Source: SMYC01 sp963578475 (GTDB lineage: Bacteria; Acidobacteriota; Vicinamibacteria; Marinacidobacterales; SMYC01). From it: a stretch of DNA of 64,000 bases. Shown here piece by piece: positions 1 to 7,968 of this stretch. Both the position numbers and the translations under genes were made by a program. Under the pieces are notes generated by a model. The model ran no database searches, was not told the DNA's origin, and worked only from the letters and a program-made list of their open reading frames with translations. Positions within the stretch are counted from its first letter, which is position 1, and every line of letters begins with the position of its first letter. The stretch lies in assembly GCA_963578475.1 (NCBI GenBank), contig CAUZCL010000015.1, positions 38,679 to 102,678 of the forward strand, read 5' to 3'.

Positions 1-60
1 GAAGAAGGTGGGCATCTGTTCACGGAGCAGAGCCCTTCCATCGATCAACCTTTCGTGTAG
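1..60 (+). CDS. C-terminal tail of an unidentified upstream gene (partial)
   Basis: The first 60 bases read as an open frame from base 1 that ends at TAG 58-60. The 19 visible residues end in DQPFV. Only two bases separate this stop from the TTG start of the fluoride channel gene, the spacing expected of translationally coupled genes. The tail is too short to name a family. It could also be chance readthrough of non-coding sequence. Confidence 0.4.
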   Translation, partial: EEGGHLFTEQSPSIDQPFV

Positions 61-62
61 CG

Positions 63-446
63 TTGAGCTCACTCTGGGATTTGCTGCTCGTCGGCACCGG
101 TGGTTTCATAGGCGCGAGCTTGCGCTTCCTCGTGAGCGGCCTCGTTCAAAGAGTCGACCCGCTCGGCACGTTTCCCTACGGAACGCTGAGCGTGAATGTC
201 ATCGGCTGCTTCGTGATCGGGTTGCTCGACGCCATGGCCGATGTGCGCGGCGTTCTCGGGCCGAGCGCCCGGCTCGTCATCTTCCTCGGCGTGCTCGGCG
301 GCTTCACGACCTTTTCGACTTTCGCCTATGAGACGCTCGCGCTCTTGCGCGACGGCGAAGCTCTGAGAGCCGGGGCCAACGTTGTCGGGAGCGTGAGTCT
401 TTCCATGATCTTCGTCTGGCTCGGTTATGTTCTAGGAAACCGCTAA
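63..446 (+). CDS. crcB: Fluoride ion channel FluC/CrcB
   Basis: This 127-residue protein is a small four-helix membrane protein of the FluC/CrcB family. These proteins form dual-topology dimers in the inner membrane and export fluoride. Visible family motifs are GGFIGASLRF near residue 13, GTLSVNVIGCFVIG near 40 and GGFTTFSTF near 80, which line the pore. The length matches the family norm of about 125. The start is TTG at 63, two bases after the upstream stop, so translation is probably coupled. The stop overlaps the next start as TAATG. I saw no fluoride riboswitch, as expected for a gene inside an operon. Confidence 0.93.
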   Translation: MSSLWDLLLVGTGGFIGASLRFLVSGLVQRVDPLGTFPYGTLSVNVIGCFVIGLLDAMADVRGVLGPSARLVIFLGVLGGFTTFSTFAYETLALLRDGEALRAGANVVGSVSLSMIFVWLGYVLGNR

Positions 447-781
447 TGCTTCCGAAACAAGGTCATCTGCTCCGCATCTTCATCGGTGAGTGCCACCAAT
501 ATGGACGCGTGCCGCTCTATCAATGGACCGTCAAGAAAGCCCGTGAGAGAGGCCTCGCGGGCGCCACCGTGCTTCGCGGCCTCATGGGTTTCGGCGCCAA
601 GAGTCACGTGCACACGGCGAAGATTCTGAGACTTTCGTCGGACTTACCCGTCGTGATCGAGATTGTCGACGCTATAGAGAAAATCGAAGCCTTCCTGCCC
701 AAGATTGACCAAGCGATCGGACACGGGCTCGCGACGATCGAGAAGGTCGAAGTGCGTTTTTATCGGGACGGACGGGATTAG
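446..781 (+). CDS. DUF190 family protein, FluC partner
   Basis: This 111-residue protein of the DUF190 family has a PII-like ferredoxin fold and often sits beside crcB. The sequence shows the typical N-terminal RIFIGE motif, then GLAGATVLRGLMGFG near residue 40 and the DLPVVIEIVD strand near 75. The start ATG shares one base with the crcB stop, so the pair is almost certainly co-translated. Its role is not established. Linkage suggests regulation of, or cooperation with, fluoride export. Confidence 0.9.
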   Translation: MLPKQGHLLRIFIGECHQYGRVPLYQWTVKKARERGLAGATVLRGLMGFGAKSHVHTAKILRLSSDLPVVIEIVDAIEKIEAFLPKIDQAIGHGLATIEKVEVRFYRDGRD

Positions 782-799
782 GACGGGCTAATTCCTTTA

Positions 800-917
800 C
801 GGGCATCTCCTCATCAGAGCCAAGGCTTGGGAGCAAGAGCGCCACTTTCCGATCTCTTGCTCGCCCGAACTGCCGGCTGCATGTCGCGTTGAACCAGGTG
901 TTTCGAGGAGATGCCCG
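800..917. repeat. Nested inverted repeat in a convergent intergenic gap
   Basis: The gap 782-1041 between two convergent genes holds no convincing gene. It contains a perfect 13-base inverted repeat (CGGGCATCTCCTC at 800-812, complement at 905-917). This encloses a second 9-base inverted repeat (GAGCAAGAG at 831-839, complement at 854-862) around a 14-base loop. No run of T follows either arm, so it is not a standard intrinsic terminator. It could be a structured RNA, a small MITE-like element or a recombination scar. No target-site duplication is evident. Confidence 0.55.
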
Positions 918-1041
918 CGCCATATACATAGCAAGTGACGTGCCATAACGGATCCCGCCTAAATGCTGATATTTGGGAATTTGGAGTGGGTGGATTATCC
1001 TACGACCGGTGACAGCCGTTGACACTCTTTAACAACTGTAG

Positions 1042-2004
1042 CTAGTCCGACAACACTCGCTTGAGCGTATCTCGGCTGACTTTCTTACCGCTGACCACGA
1101 GCACGACCCTTTGCCCGCGCCAGGCATCGGTCTCCTTCATCAAAGCGGCGATGGATAGAGCGGCCGCTCCTTCGATAATCATGTAGTGTTTTTCTACCGC
1201 AAGGCGCATCGCGGCGGCAATTTCTTCCTCCGTCAAGAGAACGAACGCGTCGATGGTCCTTTGGCAGATAGGAAACGTGATGGTGTTCGGATCGAGTCCG
1301 CCTGCTGTCCCGTCCGCGAGTGTCGGCTCGGAGACGAGCTCTAGGATCTTGCCGGCGCGCACGGACTCCGTCATAACACACGAGTTCTGCGCCTGGCAGC
1401 CGGTAACGTGGAGCTCGGGATAGCGCGCTTTCATGTAGCCCGCGATACCCGCTATCAAACCGCCGCCGCCGATGGGAACGAAGACGGCATCGACGTTCTC
1501 GAGCTGCCGCTCGATCTCCAAAGCTATCGTTCCCTGGCCGCCAATGACCTTCGGGTCGCTATAGGGAGAGACGTAGACCAGCCCTTCCTTTTCGGCGGCC
1601 TTCATCGCTTCGAGCTCACCCTCGACGGAATCCTGTCCCACGAACCGCAGCTCGACCCCATAGGGCAAAAGCGCGTCCTTTTTTGCCTTCGACACGGTCT
1701 CGGGCAAATAGATGATCGCCGCCCCTCCAAGCTTTGAGAGCGCGTAAGCCACGGCCGCCGCGTGATTTCCGGAGGACGCCGTCACCACACGCTGGCGTTC
1801 GCTCTCGTCGAGCGATAGGAGCTTGTTCAAAGCGCCGCGGAGCTTGAACGAGCCAGAGAGCTGCTGACTTTCGAGCTTCAAATAGACGTCGGCGCCGCTT
1901 CGCTCGCTGAGCTCGTGCGACGGTTCGAGCGGGGTCTCGCGAATGTAAGGGCGGATGCGCTTTTCGGCGGCTTCCACCTCGGACAGAATCTCTTCGTCGC
2001 GCAT
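1042..2004 (-). CDS. PLP-dependent threonine/hydroxyaspartate dehydratase-like enzyme
   Basis: This 320-residue protein is a fold-type II PLP enzyme of the threonine dehydratase / serine racemase / threo-3-hydroxyaspartate ammonia-lyase group. The PLP lysine lies in SGSFKLRGA near residue 54. The substrate loop ASSGNHA is near 80, and the glycine-rich phosphate loop PIGGGGLIAG is near 180. The ORF can be extended upstream to 2070. I prefer ATG 2004 because it begins at the usual family start and lies 7 bases after a TACAAT box. There is no ACT regulatory domain, so it is the short catabolic or racemase type. Substrate cannot be decided from sequence. Confidence 0.85.
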   Translation of the reverse strand: MRDEEILSEVEAAEKRIRPYIRETPLEPSHELSERSGADVYLKLESQQLSGSFKLRGALNKLLSLDESERQRVVTASSGNHAAAVAYALSKLGGAAIIYLPETVSKAKKDALLPYGVELRFVGQDSVEGELEAMKAAEKEGLVYVSPYSDPKVIGGQGTIALEIERQLENVDAVFVPIGGGGLIAGIAGYMKARYPELHVTGCQAQNSCVMTESVRAGKILELVSEPTLADGTAGGLDPNTITFPICQRTIDAFVLLTEEEIAAAMRLAVEKHYMIIEGAAALSIAALMKETDAWRGQRVVLVVSGKKVSRDTLKRVLSD

Positions 2005-2011
2005 GCGGGCT

Positions 2012-2017
2012 ATTGTA
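2012..2017 (-). promoter_or_regulatory. TACAAT -10 box, leaderless promoter for the dehydratase gene
   Basis: On the minus strand TACAAT (2017 to 2012) is followed by only 7 bases before ATG 2004. A transcript starting at the usual distance would begin at or next to the start codon. No convincing -35 is visible. A second box, TAAAAT, lies at 2020-2025 on the plus strand and could serve the divergent dehydrogenase gene. Confidence 0.5.
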
Positions 2018-2050
2018 GTTAAAATAGCAGTTCTCAAGGAGGCAGTTGAA

Positions 2051-3682
2051 GTGTCAAATGCAATTCTCAAGGTACCGGCGCCGCGAAACGAGCCTGTTTA
2101 CGACTACGCGCCGAAAAGCCCGGAACGGAGCGCGCTCCAAGCCGCCATCAAGGACATGCTTGGTAAAGAAATCGAGATCCCCATCATCGTCGGAGGAAAG
2201 GAAATCCGAACCGGCGATCTAGGCGAAATCCGCTGCCCTCACGACCACGGCCACGTTCTGGCCAAATATCACCGGGCCGACACGGATATCGTCCATCAAG
2301 CGGAGAAGGCGGCCGGTGAGGCCTGGCACGAGTGGTCCGTTATGGATTGGCGGGCGCGCGCGAGCGTCATGCTGCGAATGGCGGAGCTTCTATCGACCAA
2401 ATACCGACCGATCGTGAACGCCGCGACGATGCTCGGGCAATCGAAGACCGCGCATCAAGCCGAGATCGACGCCGCCGCCGAGCTCATCGATTTTTATCGC
2501 TTCAACGCCCACTACATGCAGGAGATCTATTCCGGGCAGCCCGTCTCGAGCCCGGGCATGTGGAACTACGTCGAGTATCGCGCGCTCGAGGGCTTCGTGC
2601 TGGCGATTACGCCTTTCAACTTCACAGCCATCGGTGGCAACTTGTCCACGAGCCCAGCGCTCATGGGCAACACGGTGCTGTGGAAACCAGCTTCGACCGC
2701 CGTCCTCAGCTCGTACTACCTCATGGAGCTCTTCAAAGAAGCGGGCCTTCCCGACGGTGTCATCAATTTCATCCCAGGCTCCGGTGGCAAAGTCGGTGGG
2801 CCGGCAATGGCCATGCCCACACTCGCCGGTATCCACTTCACGGGCTCGACCGAAGTGTTCCAGATGATGTGGTCCACCGTCGGCGAGAACATCAAGAACT
2901 ACAAGGTCTATCCGCGGATCGTCGGCGAGACCGGCGGCAAGAACTTCATCGTCGCGCATCCGTCGGCCAATGTCGACGCACTCGTGGCGAATATCATCAG
3001 GGGTGCTTTCGAATATCAAGGACAGAAATGCTCGGCGGCGTCGCGCTCCTATATCCCGGAGAGCCTTTGGAACACGTTCAAAGAGCGCTTGGTCGCCGAA
3101 ATCGCGACGATGAAGACCGGCGACGTTACGGATTTCGGGAACTTCATGGGCGCTGTCATCGACAAACCGGCTTTCGACACCATCACGGAATATATCGATT
3201 ACGCGAAAGACTCCTCGGAGGCCGAGTTCATCACGGGTGGGACCTATGACGGCTCCAAAGGCTATTTCATCGAGCCCACGACGGTCGTGACCACAAACCC
3301 ACATTTCAAGCTCATCGAGGAAGAGATCTTCGGCCCCGTGATCACGATCTATGTCTATCCGGACGACAAGTTCGAGGAGACGCTCGAGCTCTGCGACAAG
3401 ACGTCACCTTACGGTCTCACCGGCGCCATCTTCGCCGACGATCGTCTGGCGGTCGAAAAGGCGTTCCGCGCGCTCCGTCAGAGCGCGGGGAATTTCTACA
3501 TCAACGACAAGCCGACGGGCGCGGTCGTGGGCCAACAGCCGTTTGGAGGAAGCCGTGCCTCGGGAACGAACGACAAGGCCGGCTCCGCCGGTAACTTGAC
3601 ACGGTGGACGAGCATCCGCACGGTGAAAGAAACCTTCGTCCCCGCGACCGACTACCGCTATCCTTACTTGGAGAGCGAATAG
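2051..3682 (+). CDS. pruA: L-glutamate gamma-semialdehyde (1-pyrroline-5-carboxylate) dehydrogenase
   Basis: This 543-residue aldehyde dehydrogenase oxidises glutamate semialdehyde to glutamate with NAD, the second step of proline catabolism. It matches the stand-alone group-1 P5CDH type (human ALDH4A1-like) in length and sequence. The catalytic Glu is in GETGGKNF near residue 300 and the catalytic Cys in GQKCSAASR near 334. The NAD loop FTGSTEVF is near 270. The ORF is open from 1955, but that extension lies inside the divergent gene. GTG 2051 is preceded by AGGAGG at 2038-2043 and gives the family's usual length. No proline dehydrogenase is visible nearby. Confidence 0.92.
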   Translation: MSNAILKVPAPRNEPVYDYAPKSPERSALQAAIKDMLGKEIEIPIIVGGKEIRTGDLGEIRCPHDHGHVLAKYHRADTDIVHQAEKAAGEAWHEWSVMDWRARASVMLRMAELLSTKYRPIVNAATMLGQSKTAHQAEIDAAAELIDFYRFNAHYMQEIYSGQPVSSPGMWNYVEYRALEGFVLAITPFNFTAIGGNLSTSPALMGNTVLWKPASTAVLSSYYLMELFKEAGLPDGVINFIPGSGGKVGGPAMAMPTLAGIHFTGSTEVFQMMWSTVGENIKNYKVYPRIVGETGGKNFIVAHPSANVDALVANIIRGAFEYQGQKCSAASRSYIPESLWNTFKERLVAEIATMKTGDVTDFGNFMGAVIDKPAFDTITEYIDYAKDSSEAEFITGGTYDGSKGYFIEPTTVVTTNPHFKLIEEEIFGPVITIYVYPDDKFEETLELCDKTSPYGLTGAIFADDRLAVEKAFRALRQSAGNFYINDKPTGAVVGQQPFGGSRASGTNDKAGSAGNLTRWTSIRTVKETFVPATDYRYPYLESE

Positions 3683-3687
3683 TTTCG

Positions 3688-4584
3688 TCAGCTCTTTGCT
3701 GCCAGCAGATCCCGGAGGAGTCCGTTCTCGGTTCCACCAGGAACGAGGGTGAGCTCTGCCTCGGATTCTAGAAGCTTTGTCACCTTGAGAACCTGAAGCA
3801 AGGCTTCGACCACGTCGGGGTCTTTCGCGATGTCGCGAAGGGCCTCGCCCACGAGCCGTGGATGTAGGGCCGCGGCTCGCGCGAACTCAACGGCAGCTTC
3901 TTTTTCCGCGGCGCTCGCAATCACATCGACTTGATTGTCGCCCGCCTGGCGGATAGCGGATAGCGGATGTCACCTGCCGCAACCGATTGACGACCTTTTG
4001 CTCGATCAGTTGGATCACCACGTGGTCGCGGAAGTGGACTTTGCGGATATAAACCGAGCCGAGCTCATAACCCCAGGCCGAACCTTTGGGTGACACCTCT
4101 TCCCGAAGCGTGCGGCTCATGCTGTGACGATTTTCGGGCATCTCGGGGAGAGGCAGATTACTGAGGCTTCGCACGGTGGCGTTCGCGACATTGGCCAGAA
4201 GCGAGCCGTCCGGATCGGCGTTCTCGAAAAGAAAGGGCACGGGATCTTTCTCCCGCATCTCGTACCAGACCCGATACCCATCGGCATGCCCTCTTCGGTA
4301 TTGACCGGCTGGCTCCGAAGGTACTTTTGGTTGAGACCCATATCGACGTCGCGGACGTTGCCAAAGAAGCGAACCAGCACGGCTCGGGGACCGAACACCG
4401 AGATCGGAAAATGGAGGCCGGGCTCGTCGAGCACACCCAATACTTTTCCGAAGAGGGCGTAGACTTTGGCGTGACATTCGTGGACGAGGACGTAGACTCC
4501 GAAGAGCCGGGCGAATGCGAACAAAACGGGCACACCAATGAATGCGGAGAAGAAAACGAAAAGAGCTGTCGTAAAGAAAATCAC
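3688..4584 (-). pseudogene. SPFH/band-7 domain protein, two frameshifts
   Basis: Three minus-strand frames join into one band-7 (stomatin/prohibitin-like) membrane protein of about 297 residues. It starts at GTG 4584 with a hydrophobic N-terminus (MIFFTTALFVFFSAF). It passes through NTEEGMPMG to VWYEMREKDPV, after a one-base loss near 4276-4290. It then runs from QVTSAIR to an Ala/Glu-rich C-terminal helix (ASAAEKEAAVEFARAAA) after a 7-base duplication at 3951-3964. The start overlaps the upstream SPFH stop as GTGA, so the two were an operon. Undamaged versions form membrane-microdomain oligomers. This copy cannot make a full protein as sequenced. Confidence 0.75.
3951..3964. repeat. 7-base tandem duplication disrupting the SPFH gene
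   Basis: GGATAGC occurs twice in direct tandem at 3951-3957 and 3958-3964. Removing one copy restores the reading frame between the upstream and downstream parts of the SPFH gene exactly. It yields the continuous peptide VTSAIRQAGDNQVDVIA. It is therefore a recent replication-slippage type insertion or a switchable repeat. A homopolymer sequencing error is less likely for a 7-base unit. Confidence 0.8.
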
Positions 4585-5163
4585 GAGCGCACCTCCCCGA
4601 TGATCCGCTTGGCACGGGGAATGAGGTCGAGCTCGATCTTGCGCAGATAAGCAGAGAGCGCGCTTTTGCCGCTTCCTTTCAGCTCACTCAACTCCTCCGC
4701 CAGGCGCAGGAGCGGTTGCACCTCGGCCTGAGCGCGCATGGTCTCGATCTCCACGGCTCTTTTCGCCTGCTCGATCTTCTGATCCACCATCGCGCTAGCC
4801 ACGCTCACATCGGCGGAGACCCCGTTATGAGCCGTGTTGATGGCGGCCAGAGAGGACTCGATTTCATCCGGCGGGTCCATCCCGGTGATGAATGTGCACG
4901 TCTTGTCAGGCCCACTTGAAGTACGGTCCGCCGGGACCGATGACCCGAAGCTGGGGATAGTTGTAGCGATCACGCTGCGCCTCGTCGAGGTGCTCGGCGA
5001 TGGGCGCATCGAGCGTGGTCCGGCCTTCGAGCCGCTGAGCGCGTCCGAAAGTGGTGAGGACCGCTCTCTCGTTTTGCTGCACGGTGAAGAACCCCGCGAG
5101 CACGACACGCAGGATAAAGTAGAACAACAATCCGGCGATGACGCCGGCCAAAAACCCAACCAT
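4581..5163 (-). pseudogene. SPFH/band-7 (HflK-like) protein, internally deleted and frameshifted
   Basis: The N-terminal part begins at ATG 5163 with a membrane segment (VGFLAGVIAGLLFYFILRVV) and the band-7 entry motif VQQNERAVLTTFGRA. It reads to GGPYFKW near 4910 and hits a stop. One frame over, reading resumes as DKTCTFITGMDPPDE, then INTAHNGVSADVSVAS and a C-terminal helix, ending at 4581. In relatives, roughly 150 or more residues of SPFH core separate these blocks. This copy therefore seems to carry an internal deletion as well as a frameshift. It lies directly upstream of, and overlaps, the second broken SPFH gene. Confidence 0.65.
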
Positions 5164-5269
5164 ATTGGCCTCCTCGAACGGAAGGACGGGCGTTTACGAA
5201 CATCGATTGGAAATGGACGGACGCTTTGGTCTTATCCTACAGGGATGTCCCGTATGCGCGCTACCGACG

Positions 5270-5440
5270 TTAATCTTTCTCTTGAATCAACTCTTCTAGC
5301 ATTGGCCTCAGCTGACGCTCCCGGTGAAATCCTCGAGATTCGATGAGACCCAGCGCGGTGCGCGCGAGAGCCAGCTCGTCCGCGGTTGCGCGGGAGAGAA
5401 GCGCCCGCTCAGCTGGACTCGGATCCACCACGTCTTTCAC
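5270..5440 (-). CDS. Small uncharacterised protein (56 aa) with leaderless-type start
   Basis: An open frame on the minus strand begins at GTG 5440 and ends at TAA 5272-5270. The 56 residues form a mostly helical, charged sequence (ERALLSRATADELALARTAL near residue 11, then RPMLEELIQEKD at the end). A TAAAAT box sits 6 bases upstream of the GTG, matching the promoter spacing of other genes in this window. It could be the first gene of the transcript that continues into the SPFH genes, 107 bases downstream. I recognise no family. Codon use is typical of the window. Confidence 0.45.
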   Translation of the reverse strand: MKDVVDPSPAERALLSRATADELALARTALGLIESRGFHRERQLRPMLEELIQEKD

Positions 5441-5446
5441 GGCTAC

Positions 5447-5452
5447 ATTTTA
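5447..5452 (-). promoter_or_regulatory. TAAAAT -10 box for the 56-aa gene
   Basis: ATTTTA on the plus strand is TAAAAT on the minus strand. Six bases separate it from GTG 5440. The spacing implies a leaderless transcript. No clear -35 is visible. Confidence 0.4.
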
Positions 5453-5522
5453 TCTTATCAGTGTTTTGTCTTCCCTAGACTTGGCTTCGCGCGGACCTGA
5501 GCAGCATCCTTCAAAATCGGCT

Positions 5523-5762
5523 TCAAGAAGACGTACGGATCAGATGGGCGTTCAGGTCACGCATTTCCGCGGCCGCGTCGTCCATGAAGGTATTGGCAAA
5601 GAGGATAGAGTCGACGCGCGTTTCGTGGTTGAAGTCGATCCGCGTATTCACGCCTGGATCGGCGCCACCGTGACCCCAAAAAGGAAGCCCGCCGACCTCG
5701 CGCACGTACCAGCATAGCCCCCAGATCCCCTCGGAGTGCACTTTGAGCATGGTGTCGACCGT
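5523..5762 (-). pseudogene. C-terminal fragment of a serine hydrolase (beta-lactamase family)
   Basis: The minus-strand frame encodes only the end of a class C beta-lactamase/D-aminopeptidase-like fold. The diagnostic segment is WGLCWYVREVGGLPFWGHGG followed by DPGVNTRIDF and SILFANTFMDD, which are the last strands and the C-terminal helix of that fold. The catalytic SxxK and YxN portions are absent. The sequence to the right is taken over by an unrelated plus-strand small gene. It is a deletion remnant. Confidence 0.6.
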
Positions 5763-5768
5763 CTCCTT

Positions 5769-5774
5769 TATAAT
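5769..5774 (+). promoter_or_regulatory. Consensus TATAAT -10 box before the small secreted protein gene
   Basis: TATAAT at 5769-5774 lies 21 bases upstream of ATG 5796. A strong AGGAGG ribosome-binding site is at 5784-5789. A weak TTGAGC at 5743-5748 is 20 bases away, which is longer than ideal for a -35. Confidence 0.45.
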
Positions 5775-5795
5775 CCCCCTCCCAGGAGGAAGCAG

Positions 5796-6085
5796 ATGCA
5801 AAAGAGTGCTCTTGCCACCGTCCTTGTCTCCGGCGCCCTTCTTCTGGGTGCGCAGAAGCCATGGGACCAAACCTTTTCGCCCGATATCGAGGCGCCCGAC
5901 GGGTTCCGAGCCAATCGGACAAATTACTCCGCGATCATGGACGTTCTGAAGACGAGCCGGCCCGACGTGACGCTAGAACAGCTCGCCGAGCTCGAAGACC
6001 TTCAGCTCGAGAACATCTGGGCCGCGATCTGAGGAAGATCTACGAGGAAGAGAAGAAAAAGAAGAGCTCGACCCAGAATCAGTAG
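5796..6085 (+). CDS. Small secreted hypothetical protein, probable frameshift near its end
   Basis: ATG 5796 follows AGGAGG with good spacing. The product starts with a signal peptide (MQKSALATVLVSGALLLGAQ). An acidic mature domain follows, containing RTNYSAIMDVLK and LEQLAELEDLQLENIW. As written, the frame stops at 6032 after 78 residues. One missing base just before that stop would continue it into RKIYEEEKKKKSSTQNQ, ending at TAG 6083-6085 and giving about 96 residues with a lysine-rich tail. I recognise no family. The end overlaps the convergent dehydrogenase stop by 7 bases. Confidence 0.5.
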
Positions 6086-7020
6086 CCGCGCTCGGGATCC
6101 ACGACGTTTCTGAGCGTCTTGCCAGCGCGGAATCGCTCGAGGTTGGCGCAGAAAAGCTCCACGACTTTGGACTGCCAGCCTTCGATATCACCGGTGTGCG
6201 GCGTTATGACGACGTTCTCTAGATCCCAGAGCTCGCTTTCGGCGGGAAGCGGCTCTGTCTCGAACACGTCGAGAACCGCGCCCCGAAGCGCGCCTTCGCG
6301 AAGCATGCGGGCCAAAGCTCTCTCGTCCACGACCCCGCCGCGGGAAATATTAACGAGCACCGAGCCAGGCTTCATCGAAGTAAGCACGTGCTCTGAAACG
6401 AGACCGAGTGTTTTCTCCGTACGGGGAAGTGTTACCGCGAGAAAGTCTGCATCTTCGAGCACCTCGATGAGCTTGTCGACCCCAACAGCATCCCCTCGCG
6501 GCCGTGCCCGCACGCCTACGACCTGAAGCCCGAGCGCTTGCGCCTTCGCGGCAACGCGCGTTCCTATTCCTCCGAGCCCGAGCACGACGAGTCGTTGGCC
6601 GTTCGAAGGTCGAAGCGGCTTTGGCTGCCAGACGTGGTCGCGCTGTTGCCGGAAGAAAGCCGGAAAGTGAAGGTTGAACATCAGCATCGCGCACACGACG
6701 TAATCCGCGAGGGCTTCGTCGTGAATGCCCGAGGCCGACGTGACCCGGACCCGCGAGCTGAACGGGCGCAAGTGGTCGACGCCCGCCGAATCGCACTGCA
6801 CCCACTCGATAGACGGCGCATTGTCGAGCAGAAGCTCCCGTGGGAAAGGCGCGCCGATCTTGCCACTGAGCACGACCGTGGGCTCGAACTGGCGCAGCAC
6901 TTCACCGAGTGCTTCGTAGCTCGAGCATGTTTCGAGCGCGAGCTCAGGATAGCGGGCGCGGATCGGCGTCCTGTAGATGTCGGGCTCGCGCGCAAGAACG
7001 AGAACGCGTGGCTTGCTCAC
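6079..7020 (-). CDS. D-isomer-specific 2-hydroxyacid dehydrogenase
   Basis: This 313-residue NAD(P)-dependent dehydrogenase belongs to the D-2-hydroxyacid family (glyoxylate/hydroxypyruvate reductase-like). It has the Rossmann motif GLGGIGTRV near residue 150. The catalytic triad sites are Arg in NISRGGVVDE, Glu in VFETEPLP and His in ITPHTGD. I choose GTG 7020, preceded by AAGG, rather than TTG 7068, because homologues start at the strand KPRVLVLA. A second, divergent paralogue lies at 9545-10594. Substrate is not predictable. Confidence 0.87.
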   Translation of the reverse strand: MSKPRVLVLAREPDIYRTPIRARYPELALETCSSYEALGEVLRQFEPTVVLSGKIGAPFPRELLLDNAPSIEWVQCDSAGVDHLRPFSSRVRVTSASGIHDEALADYVVCAMLMFNLHFPAFFRQQRDHVWQPKPLRPSNGQRLVVLGLGGIGTRVAAKAQALGLQVVGVRARPRGDAVGVDKLIEVLEDADFLAVTLPRTEKTLGLVSEHVLTSMKPGSVLVNISRGGVVDERALARMLREGALRGAVLDVFETEPLPAESELWDLENVVITPHTGDIEGWQSKVVELFCANLERFRAGKTLRNVVDPERGY

Positions 7021-7090
7021 AGCCTTCAGGTCACGAGCTGGAGCTTTTGGAACTCGGGGCGGCGCCAAGCTTCGGTCTCAACAATTTTCT

Positions 7091-7294
7091 TCAGCACGAG
7101 GGCGGCTTCCCACACGTCGCTATATCGGAGATAGAGATGAAGAGCATCTCATCCGGGACCTCCGTAAGCGGCTTCTGCGCGCCCAGGAGCGGCTCGAGAT
7201 TGAGATAGCTTCCATAGCTCAGGCCCCCTGAGGGCTTCCAATGGATCTGCTCCCCCGATAAATCGACGGCGCCAGTCTGGACGTCTTTGGGCAT
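7091..7294 (-). pseudogene. N-terminal fragment of tryptophan 2,3-dioxygenase
   Basis: The minus-strand frame from ATG 7294 carries the signature N-terminus of the haem enzyme tryptophan 2,3-dioxygenase: LSYGSYLNLEPLLGAQKPL followed by VPDEMLFI. In intact enzymes the next residues are a haem-pocket HQ and ELW helix. Here the frame leaves the family at that point and stops at 7091. Roughly the last four fifths of the enzyme are missing. A different frame just downstream (VWEAALVLKKIVETEAW) runs into the dehydrogenase start and may be another piece of lost sequence. Confidence 0.6.
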
Positions 7295-7360
7295 AACCGC
7301 GATGGTAGTCGATTCGGAGCACTTGGGCAAGAAGGAGTCGTTCGCGATTCTATGACTTCG

Positions 7361-7864
7361 CTAATGCATGGGGAGTTGCTGGTCTTCCCATACGGAGGCC
7401 GCAAAGAGGTTCGCCAGGCGGTTGAGATTGAGGACGTCGAGCTGGCTGAATCCGTCCCGCCCTTTGCTCAAGTGGATGAGGCCGGCGACACCCTCTCCCG
7501 CGCTGAGCGGCACATCGACATGAGTGCGCTGCTGCGGGGGAGCCCCGTGCGGCTGTACCTCTGGCTTCACCAACCGGCTCACACGACAATCGATATCGCC
7601 TCGCACTTCCAGGCCGCATTTGTGCCGGAAGGCGTTCAGAATGTGGGTGCGCACCCGAGCAATGAAGGCCTCGTCTGCCGGAAAGCGCGTTTGGATCTCG
7701 AGAGAAGCCGGCTCGCCTATGAGAAGGAGCCCCGCGACGTCGTATTCCACGACTTCATGGAGCGAGTCCATCAGGGATTGGGCCATTTGCCGACGGTCCG
7801 TGCCGCCGCGCTTTCGCGCGAGGGAGGCTGCGACGAACAAAGCCAGCCGCTCGGTGAGGGCCAC
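7361..7864 (-). CDS. GAF-domain-like protein
   Basis: This 167-residue ORF resembles a GAF sensor domain. A long N-terminal helix (LTERLALFVAASLA) leads to a beta core. Near residues 115-165 are the classic strand-helix elements THVDVPLSAGEGVAGLIHLS and FSQLDVLNLNRLANLFAAS. No kinase, cyclase or HTH output domain is attached. It may be a stand-alone sensor or the remaining piece of a larger signalling protein. The start is GTG 7864. Flanking genes are fragments on both sides, so truncation is plausible. Confidence 0.55.
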   Translation of the reverse strand: MALTERLALFVAASLARKRGGTDRRQMAQSLMDSLHEVVEYDVAGLLLIGEPASLEIQTRFPADEAFIARVRTHILNAFRHKCGLEVRGDIDCRVSRLVKPEVQPHGAPPQQRTHVDVPLSAGEGVAGLIHLSKGRDGFSQLDVLNLNRLANLFAASVWEDQQLPMH

Positions 7865-7968
7865 GGGATTGGCGCAGCAGCCTTTCTTCCATCCGATTTC
7901 AAGGAAACCTTCGTCTCTCCCCGGACGAGGATGGGAGCCCTCACGGGCTCCTCCTGCTTTTCTGTTGC

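Noticed and set aside
2005..2070. N-terminal extension of the dehydratase ORF to 2070
   Set aside because: It adds 22 residues without family similarity and overlaps the divergent gene's ribosome site. ATG 2004 fits both homology and promoter spacing.
4906..4912. TGA after FKWA in the first SPFH gene as another selenocysteine codon
   Set aside because: Sequence after the TGA in the same frame is not protein-like. The family continues only in another frame, so it is a frameshift.
6030..6032. TGA ending the small secreted protein as recoded
   Set aside because: The downstream lysine-rich tail lies in a different frame and the position has no catalytic meaning.
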